64,000 nt of DNA from Rhinopomastus cyanomelas (GCA_013400115.1 VXBP01002556.1:749120-813119), one strand, 5' to 3'. Positions 27,001 to 42,000 are shown, counted from the first letter of the stretch. Notes: a model not told the origin generated them from the letters alone. A program made the numbers and translations.

Positions 27001-30000
27001 GGAAGGAATGTCAGCAGGCAGTGAAAACCAAACAGCGCTCTGGTCTAAGGGTTTCTGCTGTGGTGAATAGTACAGTAGGCTATTTATTGCCATGGCACAC
27101 ACACAAAGCACACTGCTCGAACTGCAACACTGCCCAAACCAGTAAAAATATTTACTCAGGTTTCCACGGCTGTCACTTGATTAAAGAATGATGCCAGTGG
27201 CACTTGGGTTGCCTCTGCAGAAAGGACACTCGCAAAGCATGAAGCAGTGAGTGGTTCCTCATGATAATAGCTTTTACTATATGAGTATTGTAGATGGGGA
27301 GGCCATTCCACCCACTTGCCTGGGCTCATGCACAGAGCCTGTGGGAGAACGGGATGCAGACGTTGGAAATCGGCCCTGACAAGTCAACAGGAATGCACTC
27401 CCACAAAATTAACTTCTCATGAACTACACACAGATGAATGGGGTATGCGCACCTTTGTGTGACAGCTGTCTGTCACTTATGTGACTAAACAGGGACTTCC
27501 CCACTCAACTGCTTTTATAGATTTCAGGTTCTCTTATCACATAATCAAAACTAATAAACTCTGTGACTTGACTCACACTGTGCACCCTGATCCCTTCTAC
27601 CATAGAAATTATTCTTACACAAGCCCTGCACTTGCTTCCCCTGGGCCCAAAACCTTAACAAGAAGGAGAGAGTGGGTAGTGCACAGACTGCTACTGAATT
27701 CTTGAAGGAGGTAATAGAGGGCATAGCAGGAAAGACTTAAAAGCAAATCCTTAACCTTGGCAAGCCAAAGCCCTTTGGATACAGGCCCATCAAGAGCAAA
27801 TATATAGGGCTTAAAGGTCAATTAGCCCACCTGTAACCCAAAACAGGTCAGCTAAACCTAATCACTCTTAAATGTACTCATCTTCAGGGTTCCTGTAAGC
27901 CTCCAACAACAGCAGTCTCCTCCTCACCTTTTTAGGAAAGTATTCATTAAAGACATTCGTTAAGGTTAGGAATTTCTTCCTATCATTTAACGAAAATAAC
28001 CCACATGCAACTTAAGCCAATTCACAAATTCTTTTCTCCTGAGTGCTCAGGTAGAACAGTTTATTCCCCTTCTCTTCGTAGGTACTTTTAACAGGCTTGA
28101 ATACTAACAGCATGCCTTCTATTTTCTAGCTTAAACAGCCTCAGTTCCTTCTGTCATTCCTGGTAAGCCACATTTTACAGACCTCACATCATCCTTCTTC
28201 ATCTTGTCTGGGCTCTCTCCAAATGAGTCCTAGCTTTCAGCATGACTTGCTAGAAGCAGAGGCCCTGAAAAGAAGCTTCCAAGTGGCTAGCAGACAGTTC
28301 CCACTGATAAATGGTGTGAAGGGCATTATTTTTCAAGCCCTGATCAGGCATGCTGCATCAGTATCCGGCTGTCTGGAAACCAAGCTCCTGCCTCTAAACC
28401 GATAATAATGGAGCTGTCACACATTAATGAATAATAAATAGTTTGGGGTTTTCTCCCTGTGTGATTAGGCTTCATTATGGGTTTTTATTGATTTATCTCC
28501 TCCACTTCATTGTCAAATGTGAAGTTAAGTATTGCTGTCTAGGCGTATTTATGTTTAAATTTTCTTAGCAGTAATCAACATTATGAAGAGAACCGACAAC
28601 ACACAATTACATTAAGTCTCTCTCTTGTAAGGCAGTGGCCTCCACAGAGTGGGGGCAGAGTTTTGTACACAGTGATGTCAATGACACGATGCATCATCTT
28701 GAGGTTTTCCAGGTTACTGGGTGTTACCGTGCACTCAGACAAGTGTAACCTTCAGCTTTCACAATCAGGATTGTTTTGCTCGGAAACTCTGGTGATAGAT
28801 TTATACTGATAATCCTGCATGTTATGAGAATAAGGGGATGCACTGCAGGAAGCACAGAAGAATCTCAGTTGATGGATTAAAAGCTCCATAAGGATAAAGA
28901 ACATATTGCACTAAGGAAATTCAAAGAAAATGAGACATTTGCACTGAAAAAGGCAGCCTTTCTTAGCATTTCTTGAAGAGAGGCAGCAGTACGCTTGCAA
29001 AATTCTTGATGTACAGCTGAAAAAACTCAACCACGACAGAAGTAAATTGCCAGACAACACAAATTAGGAGCAACCTCAGCCAGTGAAGTTGCATATGATT
29101 GTACAAACAGTACTCACACGTTAGGAGTGCCAGCTATTTTGGTGCTGACAGCACTGTCTGATGCTTGCTGAGGTCCAGTCAGTAAACATTACATGTGTTC
29201 ATAACTGTAAGGGTTGCACAGCTTGGCTAATGGGCTGTCACATCTACATCGACTTCAACAGACACATTAATGGAGAAAAGTATTCTCTGTTCAAGCTGGG
29301 GCAGCTGAGTGTGACTGTAATTTACATCACTTTCCAGCCTAAAATTAGTTTTTAACTGTGCAACTAATTCCACATTGACAAGCACCGAGACTCTATTCCT
29401 GGCAATTTTTTGGTCCAAGAGCCTTGCCCAGAGCTCTGGTGTTTTCCTGTGGCCCTCATTTTGCATTACAAGCAAAAACCTTTCTACAAACCTGTTTTTG
29501 TGTTAATCTTGAACTTCCCTTTCTCATTCCCCGACCTGATGAGATAGGCAATCTCGGCATTAGTACCGATGTCTTGGCTTGTGGCAAAAACAGAAAGGAC
29601 CTCGGTGCCAGGTGAGGTGTCTTCAGGTACTGTAACAAGATAATCTCTTCTTTCAAACACAGGGGGGTTGTCATTAATGTCTAGCACCGTAATGGTGACC
29701 GTGGCAAAGGAGGACAAGGTCAGCACAATGCTCTGATCTGAGGCCTTCACACTGATGTTATAGGAAGACTGAAGTTCTCTATCAAGTGGATGCTCCAAAA
29801 TAATGATTCCTGATGACCGGTCCACTGAGAAGTACCCATTTGCAGAGTCTGCCAGGGAGTAGGTAACTTTTCTGTTCACACCTGAAAAGGAAAAAAATGT
29901 GAAAATGACAAAGTGGAATAAAGAAAACAAATCTTTTCCCATCTAATGGAAGCTCTGAGCAGAATCTGCTATCACCCTGATCATTTCCAGTGCGGGTAAA

Positions 30001-33000
30001 GAATATGGAGGTGGAATGCTTGTGTGTATGGTATTGCTTGTAATTTGGGAGATCAGAACATGTTCTTCTCACGTGTCAAATCCCTGTGGTAAGTTGTGTT
30101 CCTTCCCTCATCACGATACTTTGCAGAACTGCTGTGTAATGAAACTTGAAAGCAGAATCCAGATATGCTCCTCGCCCAGAAAAACTTACAACTGAGTTAG
30201 ATGAGAGGGGCAGAATGCTGAAATTGGAAATGTCTCAGAGCACATCTTGAAGGAATAAAAACGTACATAAGGGAAAAAATAAACCCATACAAATACATCA
30301 GGTGGCACAGACTGTACTTGCTACTGGTGCTGCCTTGATTCCACTGCTGAGCAGCAAAATACTATCTTTAGACAGTATGTGTTAGACAAAAGCTGCATCA
30401 AACAACTGCTGCCAGAATAAGGACACTTTCTAAAGGAACGTCCCCATCTTCCCCAATGTGAGAGCAGAAATTCAGCTGTATAAAATATACCCTGTGTTTT
30501 ACAGATCCTGCCTGTATTTCCCAGTCTGTAACACCTATCAACAGAGCTGCTGCATATGCAGATCTGTGCGAGGCTGCAACAGCCAGTAATAAGGCCTGAG
30601 GGGAAGCCTTGGTCGCTTGCTACACTACAGAGGGATCATCATTTCAGATCTAATTAACAGTGAACGCACACACAACCTAATGCAACCCCCTCAGTACTGC
30701 TTGGTTTTGGGATTTGGTCCTGGGTGCTTCACCAAGAGATCACAACTAAGATGCAGTGAAATGGAGAGTCTGTGTGTGTACCATCTCTCACTTGAGCAGT
30801 TGCTGCCCTTTTTTGTTGGAGAACAGACTTCACAAGCCTGGCACTAATCAGACGAACGAGAGCACCAATCCCTTCTAGGCATATTTTGTTAATGCAGAAT
30901 TTGTGACAGTGTTATTCTGCTTTCCAGCAGCAAAGTGCTGTAGAAATGTCTGATCAAAAGCAGGACAAATCGCAGTTGTTTTCGGCTTGACGTGGCAGGA
31001 GTCAGCATCCACACAAGGGGGAGCTGGGAGACTCTTTCTTCTGTCACACACACACAAAAGGTAGAGGCACTACAAAGTCCCAGGCTCTCCTTGGAGAGTT
31101 TAGGACTTACTATTGCAGTGCTTGAGACACTAGAGTACATTTCACATGTTCAAATAGAACAGAATGTCTTTTAAAAAAGGATGATTTTAAATGGCAATAT
31201 TGCAACCAGCCAGGTTTTGTTGTGGGTTCTGGCTTCTTTTTTGTGAGCTGCTTTTGTGGTTTTGCTTTTGTTTGACTCGGTTTTGGTTTGGTTTAGGTTA
31301 ACTACAGTAGAACCTCTCTATTCATCTTGGCATCTCCAACGTGAGAAATACAGAAGCCCTCCTTCATCAAAACAGGCAAAGTAGCCAAGGAGGTGACTCC
31401 TGTCCTACAGGCAAAGAATCCAGGTCCACTCACAAACTAGTCAGAGTCTCTTTCATGTATTGAAACACATAAACTCTGAACACAATACAGTCTGCTGGAG
31501 ACTACTCTCATCTCTGACCAGTGCTCTACCAGCTGACCAGGGGAGTGGGAAGAGACAGCTCACACACAGGGAGTGATAACTCTGGTAACTGCAATCTGAC
31601 AGGTGTAAAATCCAGCCACACTCCTGTAGTCTTCCTCCTAAAGGTGATGTCCATTAATTAACAAAATATAAATAATGCTTTTTGATTCAGTGATTGCTAG
31701 CAATCCTGCAATGGAGGCAGTTCAGATACAGATTATGGTGTCCTGGTTGCTAACTGTAATATAAGGGACTTCTAGGCATAAATTGAAAGAGGTCCCTTCC
31801 AATCCCTAATGTTCTTTGATTCTGTGAGTTACTTCATGAGGTAGGTGGTTTTGTATTTCTTTTCTGGAAAACAAGAGAAGACTATAGAAGTCCCAGGGTT
31901 AACCTGCACCAGTTGAATGGTGAAAACTTTATTTAGAATCATAGAATAGAATCACAGAATCATTAGGGATTGGAAGGGACCTCGAAAGATCATCCAGTCC
32001 AATCCCCCTTCCACAGCAGGATCACCTCCTATGTTCCAGCTTACACTTGTCCTATCATTAGATGATATTGAGAAGATCCTGGCTCCATCCTCCTGACACC
32101 CACAGTTCACATATTTATAGACATTAATAAAGTCACCCTCAGTCTCCTCTTCTCCAGGCTAAAGAGACCCAGCTCTCTGAGCCTCTCCTCGTAAGAGAGG
32201 TGCTCCACTTCCTTCGTCATCCTCGTTGCCCTACGCTGGACTCCTTCCAGCAGCTCCACATCCCTCTTGAACTGAGGGGCCCAGAACTGGACACAACACT
32301 CCAGATGTGGTCTCACTAGTGCACTGTGACTATAAAGGAGATGTATCCTATGGAAAGGAAAGAAGAGATCCAACACCATGGTTCCTGTGCTGGTTAGTAC
32401 TTGCCCACAGCTGTTGAGGGATTAATGTTAGCAAACTGTGTTGTGTCTATTCACTTGCTCACTTAAACACCTCAGATTTCTGAGGTGCCAATCAGGAATG
32501 CAAGCTATGTGAACAAGGAAAGCTTTGCAGGAATTACTATTACAATAAGAGGATTGCAGTACAATGTTTAAATGAAGGAATAAGCAGCATGTTTTCTGTT
32601 TAGACTTGTATTAGCATATGACAGAATATTGGCCTTTACCAAATCTCTGGTGCGAAGAGCTTGTACAACATACAGCCCTCTAGTACCTCGAATACCATCC
32701 TTCCAATGGCTTTTTGCTTGTTTTCTTCCATACTAAAACAAAGGGGCATGCACTGCATGTCACATAATGGCATCTTCTGTGTCATTACTACTTTAATAAG
32801 CAGCAGGGAAATAAAGTAACTTGTCTTTAGAATCCAAGATTGTAAAATTTCTCCTTTTCTAACTCGCAGAATCATAGAATCATTTAGGTTGGAAAGGACC
32901 TTTAAGATCACAGAGTCCAACCGTTATCATAACATTGCCAAGTCTACTAAACCAGGTCCCCAAGCACCACATCTAAACACTTCTTAAAATACCTCCAGGG

Positions 33001-36000
33001 AGGGTAATTCTACCACTTCCCCGGGCAGCCTGATCCAATGCTTGATGATCCTCTCAGTGAAGAACTTTTTCCTAATCTCTAACCTAAAACTCCCATGCTA
33101 CAACTTGAGGCCATTTGCTCTTGTACTACTACTTGTAACTCTGGAGAAGAAACCAATCACCACCCCACTTCAACCTCCTTTCAGGTAGCTATAGAGATTG
33201 ACAAGGTCTGCCTTCAGCCTCCTTTTCTCCAGACCAAACAACCCTAGTTTGCTCAGCCACTCCTCATAACACATTCTTCACCAGCTCCATTGCCCTCATC
33301 TGGACATACTCCAGCACCTCAGTGTCCTTGTAGTGAGGTGCCCAAAACTGAACCGAGTATTTGAGATGCAAGCTCAACAGAAAACACGGTTTGATCCAGA
33401 AGGACACCAGTTAAAAGGCTGAGCATTACCACAACAGGCACAATCCCCCCAGGCAGTAGGTTGGTGCAGTGGGCATCACATACTCCCAAAAATTCACACA
33501 TATTAAAGTCCACGCTCTGTGTTTTTTCTCCTTTCTGTTTTCATCTGTCCCCCAATCTCATTATTTAGTCTGTTTCTCCAAATATAGCCAGCCCACTTGG
33601 TCTTGTTTATCTCTGGAAAAAGATGCTTAACTATGTCATCTGCTCATTCTCATTTTGAAAATGTACAGAGAGAAAAATAACAGCAGCATTAACTAAACAA
33701 ACAAGAAGACAAACAGAGAGCTGTTCAGAAACAGAGCTGTAAAACAACAAGTTATTTGTCAACGTAGCAGTGATTTTCATGCATAGGACCTGATTGTTGT
33801 TCTGCTGCTTCCTCTTTCATAGCATGACCATTAACACCAGCGTGCCCCTGTGGACCTTTCGGATCCTCTGAACGTTAACCACAGCAGCACTTACTGGAAG
33901 TTAGAAGCACACAGCTTCATTATCAGCAATCAAGACAGATGACAAATACTAAAGCTCACTTTCATAGAATGCTTTGGATTGGAAGAGACATTTAGAGGTC
34001 ATCTTGTCCAACCCTCCTGCAGTGAGCAGGGACATCTTTAACTAGATCAGACTGATGAGAGCCCCATCCAGAATGACCTTGAATCTATCCAGGGATGGGG
34101 CCTCTACTACCTCTGTGAGTAATGTGGTTTCAAGTGTTTCACCACCTTCATTGTAACAAATGTCTCTTTTTATATCCAGTCTAATTCTACCTTCCATTAG
34201 CTTCAAACTATCACCCCTTGTCCTGTTGCAGAAGATCCTGCTAAAAATACTGTCCTCATTTTTCTTATAGCCCCCTGGTAAGTGCTGAGGAATCACAGTA
34301 AGGTCTCCCCAGAGCCTTCTCTTCTCCAAATTCTCTCAGCCTGTTCTCGCAGGAGTATTGCAGCCCTCAGATCATTTTCATGGCCTCATCTGGACCTGCT
34401 CCAAGTTCATGTTCTTGTTTTGAGAACTGCAGAACTAGATGGAGTACTAGCAGGTGCAGCCCCACAAGAGTAGTACAGCAGCAGAATCACCTCCCTCAAC
34501 CTATTTGCACAGTGACAGAGTCACTTGGAAAAGACTCCTGGGATCATTGAGTCCAACCACAATGCAGCTGGCCTTTGGAGGTGTGAGCATGCGCTGCTGT
34601 CTCATGACCAGCTTTACATCCATCAGTACCCCTGAGCTCTTCTCAACAGGGCTGCTCTCAATCACATCATCCCCCAGTCTATACCGATGCTAGGGTTTGC
34701 CCTCATCCAGGTGTAGACTCTAGCATCTGAACCTCATGAGGTTCACAGAGGCCCACTTCTCAAACTTCTAAGGTTGCTCTGGAGGGCATCCTGTCCCTCA
34801 GGCATGCCAGCTGTCATCTTGCTGTCATCTGCAAATTTGCTGAGGGTGCACTCAATCCCACTGTCTATGTCTCTGGTTAAGACAGCAAGCAATGTCGGTC
34901 CCATACGGACTCCTGAGGAACACCACTTGACATCAACCTCCATCTGGATGTCAAACTGTTAACCACTACTTTCTGGAGTGACCATCCAATCAATTCCATA
35001 TTCACCAAACAGTCCACCCATACATCTTAAATTTAGAGAGAAAGATAGTGTGGAGAGCTGTGCCAAAGGCCTTGCAGAAGTTCAGATATATGACATTCAT
35101 TGCTCTTCACCTGTCCACTGATGTACTCACTCCATCACAGAAGGCCGCTAGGTTGGTCAGGCAGGAATTTCCCTTGATGAAGTCATGCTGGCTGGCCTGA
35201 ATCACCTCCCTGTCCTTCATGTGTCTTAGCATATCTTCTACAAGGATCTACTCCATGATCTTATCAAGCACAGAGGGAGGCTGACAGGTCCATAGTTTCC
35301 AGGGTCCTCTTTTCTACCCTTTAAAAAATGGGTGTAATGCTTCCATTTTCTCAGTCACCAGGGACTTCACCTGACTGCCAGGACGTCTGAAATATCACAG
35401 AGAATGGCTTGGAAACCTCATTGGCCAATTACTTCAGGACTATGGATTGCACCTCATCAGATCCCACAGATTGGTGATTTTTCAGGTTCCTTAGGAAGTA
35501 ATAACCTGAGCTTCTCCTACAGCGGGAAGGACTTTGGCCCCTGGTCTCTTGATCTTGGTTCAGTCAGTTTGATAAGTATGAGGAGAGAGGCTGCCAGTGA
35601 AGACAGGCAAAAAAGCCATCGGGTACCTGAGCTTTCTCCTCGCCTGCCGTTACAGGCTTGCTGTTGTGGCCCATCACAGTTTTGGCTGATGTACCTGTAG
35701 CAGCCCTTGTCATTCCTCGCATCCCATTTTTCATAACCCTCTACTTCATCATATTGAGATGAAAGGGAAAAATCTTGCCAAAAGTACCTTGTAGAAGAAC
35801 ATACAGCCCCACAGGGAAAGATATGTCAAGTGACTTTTACAACATAAGCAGAAAAGCTGACCGAACTGAATCTGTAACACTGCTACCGAACAGGTTTTCA
35901 CTGCTCGGTCCCTTTCTGTGGGGAAACAATATCCTTAGCCCTAAGGACCTTCATCCACACCCGTGGATAACAAACCTCCCACTGAAGGGAAATACTGGGC

Positions 36001-39000
36001 AGAAACAGCAGGTTTAAGCTTTTAATGGCCTGACACCTTCCACAGGTATCCAAACCCCTGCTTTCTGTTTGATCTGTGTTGAGTGTTCTCTTGTTTTGGT
36101 GGGAAGGTGAGATCTGGATGGTGGGCTCACCCTCACTCTCCTAGTAAAGATTTACAAAGCCCAGGGTACTGGCTTACTTGACATGAATCCTTGTTTCCAT
36201 CAGTGCTCCTGAGTGATTAACTTCCTTCTCTTACGTTAACTTCCTGAGTGATTAACTTCCTCATGCTGATGAGCCATAAGCTTGGTTAATTTTGGATACC
36301 CCAGATTTAGGGATATACATGGCAGCTGACAACATTGGACAGCAGTCAGAAGCACTGAAAGGCATATACACATATATACATGTAAAGAACACTACACTGC
36401 ATGGATGTACCCATGCAGACACACATACAGACACATACAGGTTTCAGTGGTCCAGTTTAAATACAGAGCTTATTCAGTCACTATAATCCCAGAGGTACAA
36501 TTCTTGCCTACTTCTCTCCCCCATGCTGTTAACAGTGTCTGGAAAAACCCCCAACTTAAACAAATTAATAGAAATAAAAGTGTCAGGACATCAGGAATAT
36601 TGTGAGGTCATTTAACTTATCTCTACACAAAGAAAGGCTGGATAGAATTTATTCCCAAACATGGATCTGTACTTTGATCACTCTTCCTACAACTAAACAT
36701 TTTGTTCTGGTTTTTTTTTCTGAATAAAAATAATGAAAGATGAGGGGCAAAGAAGAACAAAGGTTGACTTACTTCCTCAGAGATAAACTATCTGAAGACT
36801 GCCACACTTTAAAATCTCAGTTCTCTTGTCCCTGCCAGCCCCTCTCAACTGTTTCAGTGTTTCCTGGTAGCACATGCTTTCCAGACATGTGGTCTTTCTT
36901 GTAAATCTCCAGGTAGCCAGTATCTTCCTGGCAGTGCTGCACTCAAAACATGACACAGCCTTTCAGGTTAGAATTTAAGAGCACCAAACAAAAAGCCAGC
37001 ACAAAGCTCTGTTCTCCAGCATCACCCTCATTTACCCATCTAATTGAAGTATTTGGCTTTTCACACCAGTATGAAGGTGCAAACGTACATTTGGCCTCTG
37101 ATTCACGATGACAGAGCTGCTCCTCTGCAGTTCTGCTGCACAGCCGGTCACTACCCACACAGTTCTGGTGCACTTAGCTACTCTTAGATAAACACAGGAT
37201 TTCACACTTCATGTGATGACTTGCATTGTATTTTCCACACCACTGTCCAGGATACTTACAGCCCCATCCTGCTTTCTGCCATCCCTCAGTACAGACCTTG
37301 TGCCTACTTATCCATCTAAAAATGAAAACATGAGCAATGCTGCACCCAGCACCTCTCTTAATCATAGAATCATAGCATCATAGAACAGCTGGAAGAGACC
37401 TTCAAGATCATTGAGTCCAACCTTCTCCTAGCCCTGTCATCACTACTAAAATGTACCCCTTCAGTGTGTCAGTCGTTACCAACCCCCCAATAACCCTTTA
37501 ATGTAGACCACGCCTCCCTAGCTTGTTTATAAAACTGCCATGTAGTACAATGTCAGAAACCTCACCAAACACAAGCCAACCACCCCTAATATTTCTTCTT
37601 ATATGGTTCCTTTGCACTTTGCACAAGGAAATGATGACTTGTGCTGCGTGGCACAGCCTAGCACTTAGTCATTTTGATACAGATGATACTGATGCTCATT
37701 AGTTTAACACAAGCTGCCTGATGACGTTCCCTGACTACCTATGTGTACCTTTAAAAACCTGACCACAGGGTTGCACAGTCTGCCTGCTTAGAGGATCAGG
37801 ACTCCTGAGAGCACAGGCATGGGAAGCAAAGTAAGTGATATGAAGTAGGGCTTATTCAGGCAGAAACCCAAGTTTCTGTTGCAATCCCCAAACACCTTGT
37901 TTGTTTACGCCTGAACGCCGGGCAAGTCTAAACTCCCTGAGTCTATTATTTTTTATTGGGTGGGTTTTACTGGGGCTGATGTGCTGCATCTCTGTGTTCC
38001 TAGAAGTGCTTCTACCTAATTAAGAATGCGAAAGCTAGGTTTTCTCCTGATCAACTCACTCAATGAACCTGGACCTGTAGACAAACTTTGCTTAGAGACT
38101 TGGTTTACTGAGGGGGTTGGTAGAGTTAGGCTGATGGACTTGATCATCTTAAAGGTCTTTTCCAACCTAAACAATTCAGTGGTTCCGTGACCTCTGCATG
38201 AGTGAGCCCCCAGGGAATGTGGGGCATTGCCCTCCCACTGTCTCTATGGAACAAAAGTCTAATTGTAATGGCACCTTCCCAGAATGAGGGGTACAAGGAT
38301 GCACTGCCATAGACTATTACTTTTCATTGAATAAGCCCTGGGGAACAGAGCTCAGAACCCAATCGCCCATCAGAATACAGAGCAATGCTCACTCATGTCT
38401 TTTTTAATTTTTTTGTTCCCTCTGACTGATTCCTGAATCATTTTTCAAAACTGCTTCAGTGACAGCAGAGAGGACCTTGCACTTCAGTTGCAATGCCTCA
38501 CTTAAGAAATGCTGTTTAGCTTAGCTGCAGAAAAAGGAATTCATAATTCAAGCCTTCCATATCCTGCATCAGTGCACTAACCACTGGACTACTGAAAAGT
38601 CAGTGAGACAAAGATGTGCACAGAAATACAGGAAGCTCCACGTATGCTTTAAAGAGAATGAGCTATCCTCTGAAAAGCATCTTGTGATATTTTAAGGAAA
38701 ACCTTATACAACATCCAGAAGTCTCACCTAGGTAGTACAAGCATCACTGACAAAGTCACCTTACTGTAAACCTGTTGGGTTTTAGTGCATCTTATGTCTG
38801 ATATTCTTCTTACTCATGTTGCAATACCTGCCTTCTTTTTCAGCTTGTGAATGCCTCTGCAGTTTCTACACTCATTTTAAGGGACATTCCCAACATAAAC
38901 GTGCACAGCAGAGGTTTGCTGTATACTGGCTTGGCCAGCAAATGGCAAAGTCAGTACCTACTGCAGCATTTCTATTAGTATGTTACTTGCTGTTAAATCC

Positions 39001-42000
39001 AATTCAGAGACCTGCTCTTTAATCAGGCTGGGCTTGTCTTGCACTCATTGCTGACGCTTCTGCAAACTCACCTGGCAGCACTTTACCCCTCCCCAAGCCC
39101 AGCTGTGAGTGTAGCTGGTTCAGTTGCCCTAATTCAAGAGCAAAGCCCACCACTGAGAAGGCTGAAATCTCTACATTCATGCAGTGACCCAGTGAACAAC
39201 ACAGTGTACTGATGTGTTGTCTGTCCTGTGCTCATCAGCATTTCCATGTCATTGTCTAAAAAAATGTGATAAAAGAACTGTGTTCCGCAGTCATTATTTC
39301 TGACAGATATTTAATTTTTATAATTTCAATGCTTTCTTCATTTTTCTCCTTGACACAAGGAGAGGAGGTCTGTGCACTGCAGGGAATTCTTTGCAACCTG
39401 TATTTTCCTGCCCACTGGTTGCACGCATTACAAGGTGCTGGCTCCAAGGAAGGTTGTGCACGGGGTGAGGGAGGAGCTGCTTGAGGGCTGGCTGACAAGG
39501 TTGTTTCCATTTGGAGCAAAATTAGAACACCATGTTCATCACCAACTCAGAAAAAAATCAATAGGGCAGTGAAATCACTGAACTGACTACAAACGCGGAT
39601 GGAGTGGAACTGCCAGTGCCCCAGTGGTGATGAAGAGGACTGCAGAAGGACAGATGACACCGTGTTCCTATTCAGTACAATAGGCACTTCTGCCTTCCTT
39701 ACGATACCCCATCAGTCATCAGGGAAACAAGCCCGAACTGGAGGTCGTTCACAAGGCAAAGCAGCTGCGAGTGAGGCTGGATTTAAGCATCACTTCAGCA
39801 CTGCTGAGCCGGGACCGTGTATCATTCGTCCTTGCGTTCCGCAAGCGAGGCCGCAGTGCGCTATGCATGCAGAAAACAGGAGCGGCTCCACAAATAAGAA
39901 CCCACGTCCAGCTCAAGCTCCAAGTTCATTAAAAATGTTTTTATCATTAAAATTTTATCATTAAAAATGTTTTATCAATTTGGTAATGCTGCTCTTGCCA
40001 CCAAGTCATGTGGAGGTTTTCTCAACATGGCTCTAGCACAGCCCTAGCTCCTTTGAAAAAGGCTGATATTTTAGTTACAGCATGTGTTTGTTCAAGTAGT
40101 TAGATCTTCGCTTTCACTCAAACTCTTCTTGCGCCTTAATTTGATCAGGATGGAGTAATTTGGCACTTTGATTTGAAGACAGTAACAAGACAGGCAAAGA
40201 ATTCACTGCTCCCTGTGAACTTGTCTAAAGAGAACCAGCATTTCTCTTCCATTTCTTAGTTTGCAGGTTTGCAAACCTGACGGTGATGAGTTAGTAGAAA
40301 GTCTTATCTAGTGGAGATATTCAGAATTTCCAATAGAAGCAAAAAGGGGTAGTGTATTGTTTATAGTAAAGTTACTAATGTGTCTTAATATTGGCTTGTG
40401 TATTAAGTAGTCTTATGTATAGTCTCTCTTCCTCAAGCGATCGTGTAATTGCTGATAGGTATATGGAGAGCTCATAGAAAATGAACTCCAGTTTGCTACT
40501 GGAGTTAAATGGTTAAAGCCACTTTCTTCTGTTGAATACCATGAAGAAGAATCACATCTCTCCTTTACTGTGTCCAGCTGGTACAGCTCCTTTCTAAGCC
40601 TGCATCCAAATTACAAATATATTAGCTAACATTTTATGGTCCAGGCTTGAACATTCACAGGGTATTACGAGTTCAGGAACTTCAACATACAGCAATGGTG
40701 CAAGCCAGACACAGCAGAATTTTTGAATTAATTGTTTTAATTATCCAGTACTGTCTGATCACAATATTTTCACTCTTATGTTAAGTTTTAGTAGCAGACC
40801 ACAAGTTGCCTTCTTTTGTTTTATCTCAATGGCTTCTATACTGGTTCACCTATCCTTATGGTATTTGACTCTCCAAAGCCCAAAGCAGAAGAATGGGTAA
40901 ATTCTAACACTGATCCTAAGATGTTTCCTGAATGTTAAAACCTCGTTTGTATGACGATTACTGACTGGCACCACTGATGTTTTCAGGACAGTGCTCTGCA
41001 AAACCTTACAGGAGTAAGTAATGCCACTCCTGCTCATCAGGAATATCAATAATACACATTTCTCTGTGATGGGAACTTTACCTGAAGTCATTTGTTATAC
41101 AGCAATAGGGGAGCAACGATTTTACTATGGACTAATAAAACATTAATTAATATAAAATCCAATTTTGGAGACCAGTCACTTTTCACATGATACACTGTCT
41201 CGTTTGATTTTCAGCTCTAATCATTAAGGAAATACACCTCTCATTCTTCACTGGCATTCCACTCTTTAAATTCACTAGTTTCAGAAGGAAGATTTGTTTT
41301 TTCATTGCTAACAAGCTCACTACGTACAGTTGGTGCTAGTAAGAGCTTTTATTGACAACTTCTTATGCTGATTCTTTCTGTCTCCCCTCTCTCCTTGAAT
41401 GTCACCTCACCTATGAGAAAAATGGTAATTAAGATGACAGGGGAAAACAAACACGCTAGGTGTTCAGACTGTTCTGTAGTTTACGACCAGTAATTGGGTT
41501 TTCACTGCTGGACGGCATCATAATTTTAATTGTCCTTTTTTCAATCAGGGGATGTAACACATCTCCTCATAGATACATCAGTGAATGCTTGATGTTCCTT
41601 TACTGATCCCTGTATATTTTTATTATCTGCCTTAGTAGCAACTGAGGCTTCCAGCACAGACTGTATTTCAAACAAAAAGATTTTAACATTAATTATTTTC
41701 TCATTCAGTGAAAGATCTGTTTCCTACATGAAGCTACTCAGGCCACAGCTTTTACCAAACACCTCCAAAACCATATGAAAAATAAACAAACCATGGCATG
41801 TACTCCAACTGCAATGGATAAACTAAAGTGAATTGATATTTAGTAGGTTTTGCCACTGTGTTATGCCAAAAAGTCGCTTTAAATATTTATAATTGGGCCC
41901 AGATTTCAAGGTTAAGGTTCTCATATAATGAACTGTGACACTTTAAAGGAACACATAGCTAAATAAGCAGAATGTGTAGGATGTACATTCACAGTGCAGA

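Noticed and set aside
35760..36060. A segment right of the composite CR1, considered as a possible retroviral LTR
   Set aside because: No terminal repeats, primer site or partner LTR could be seen.
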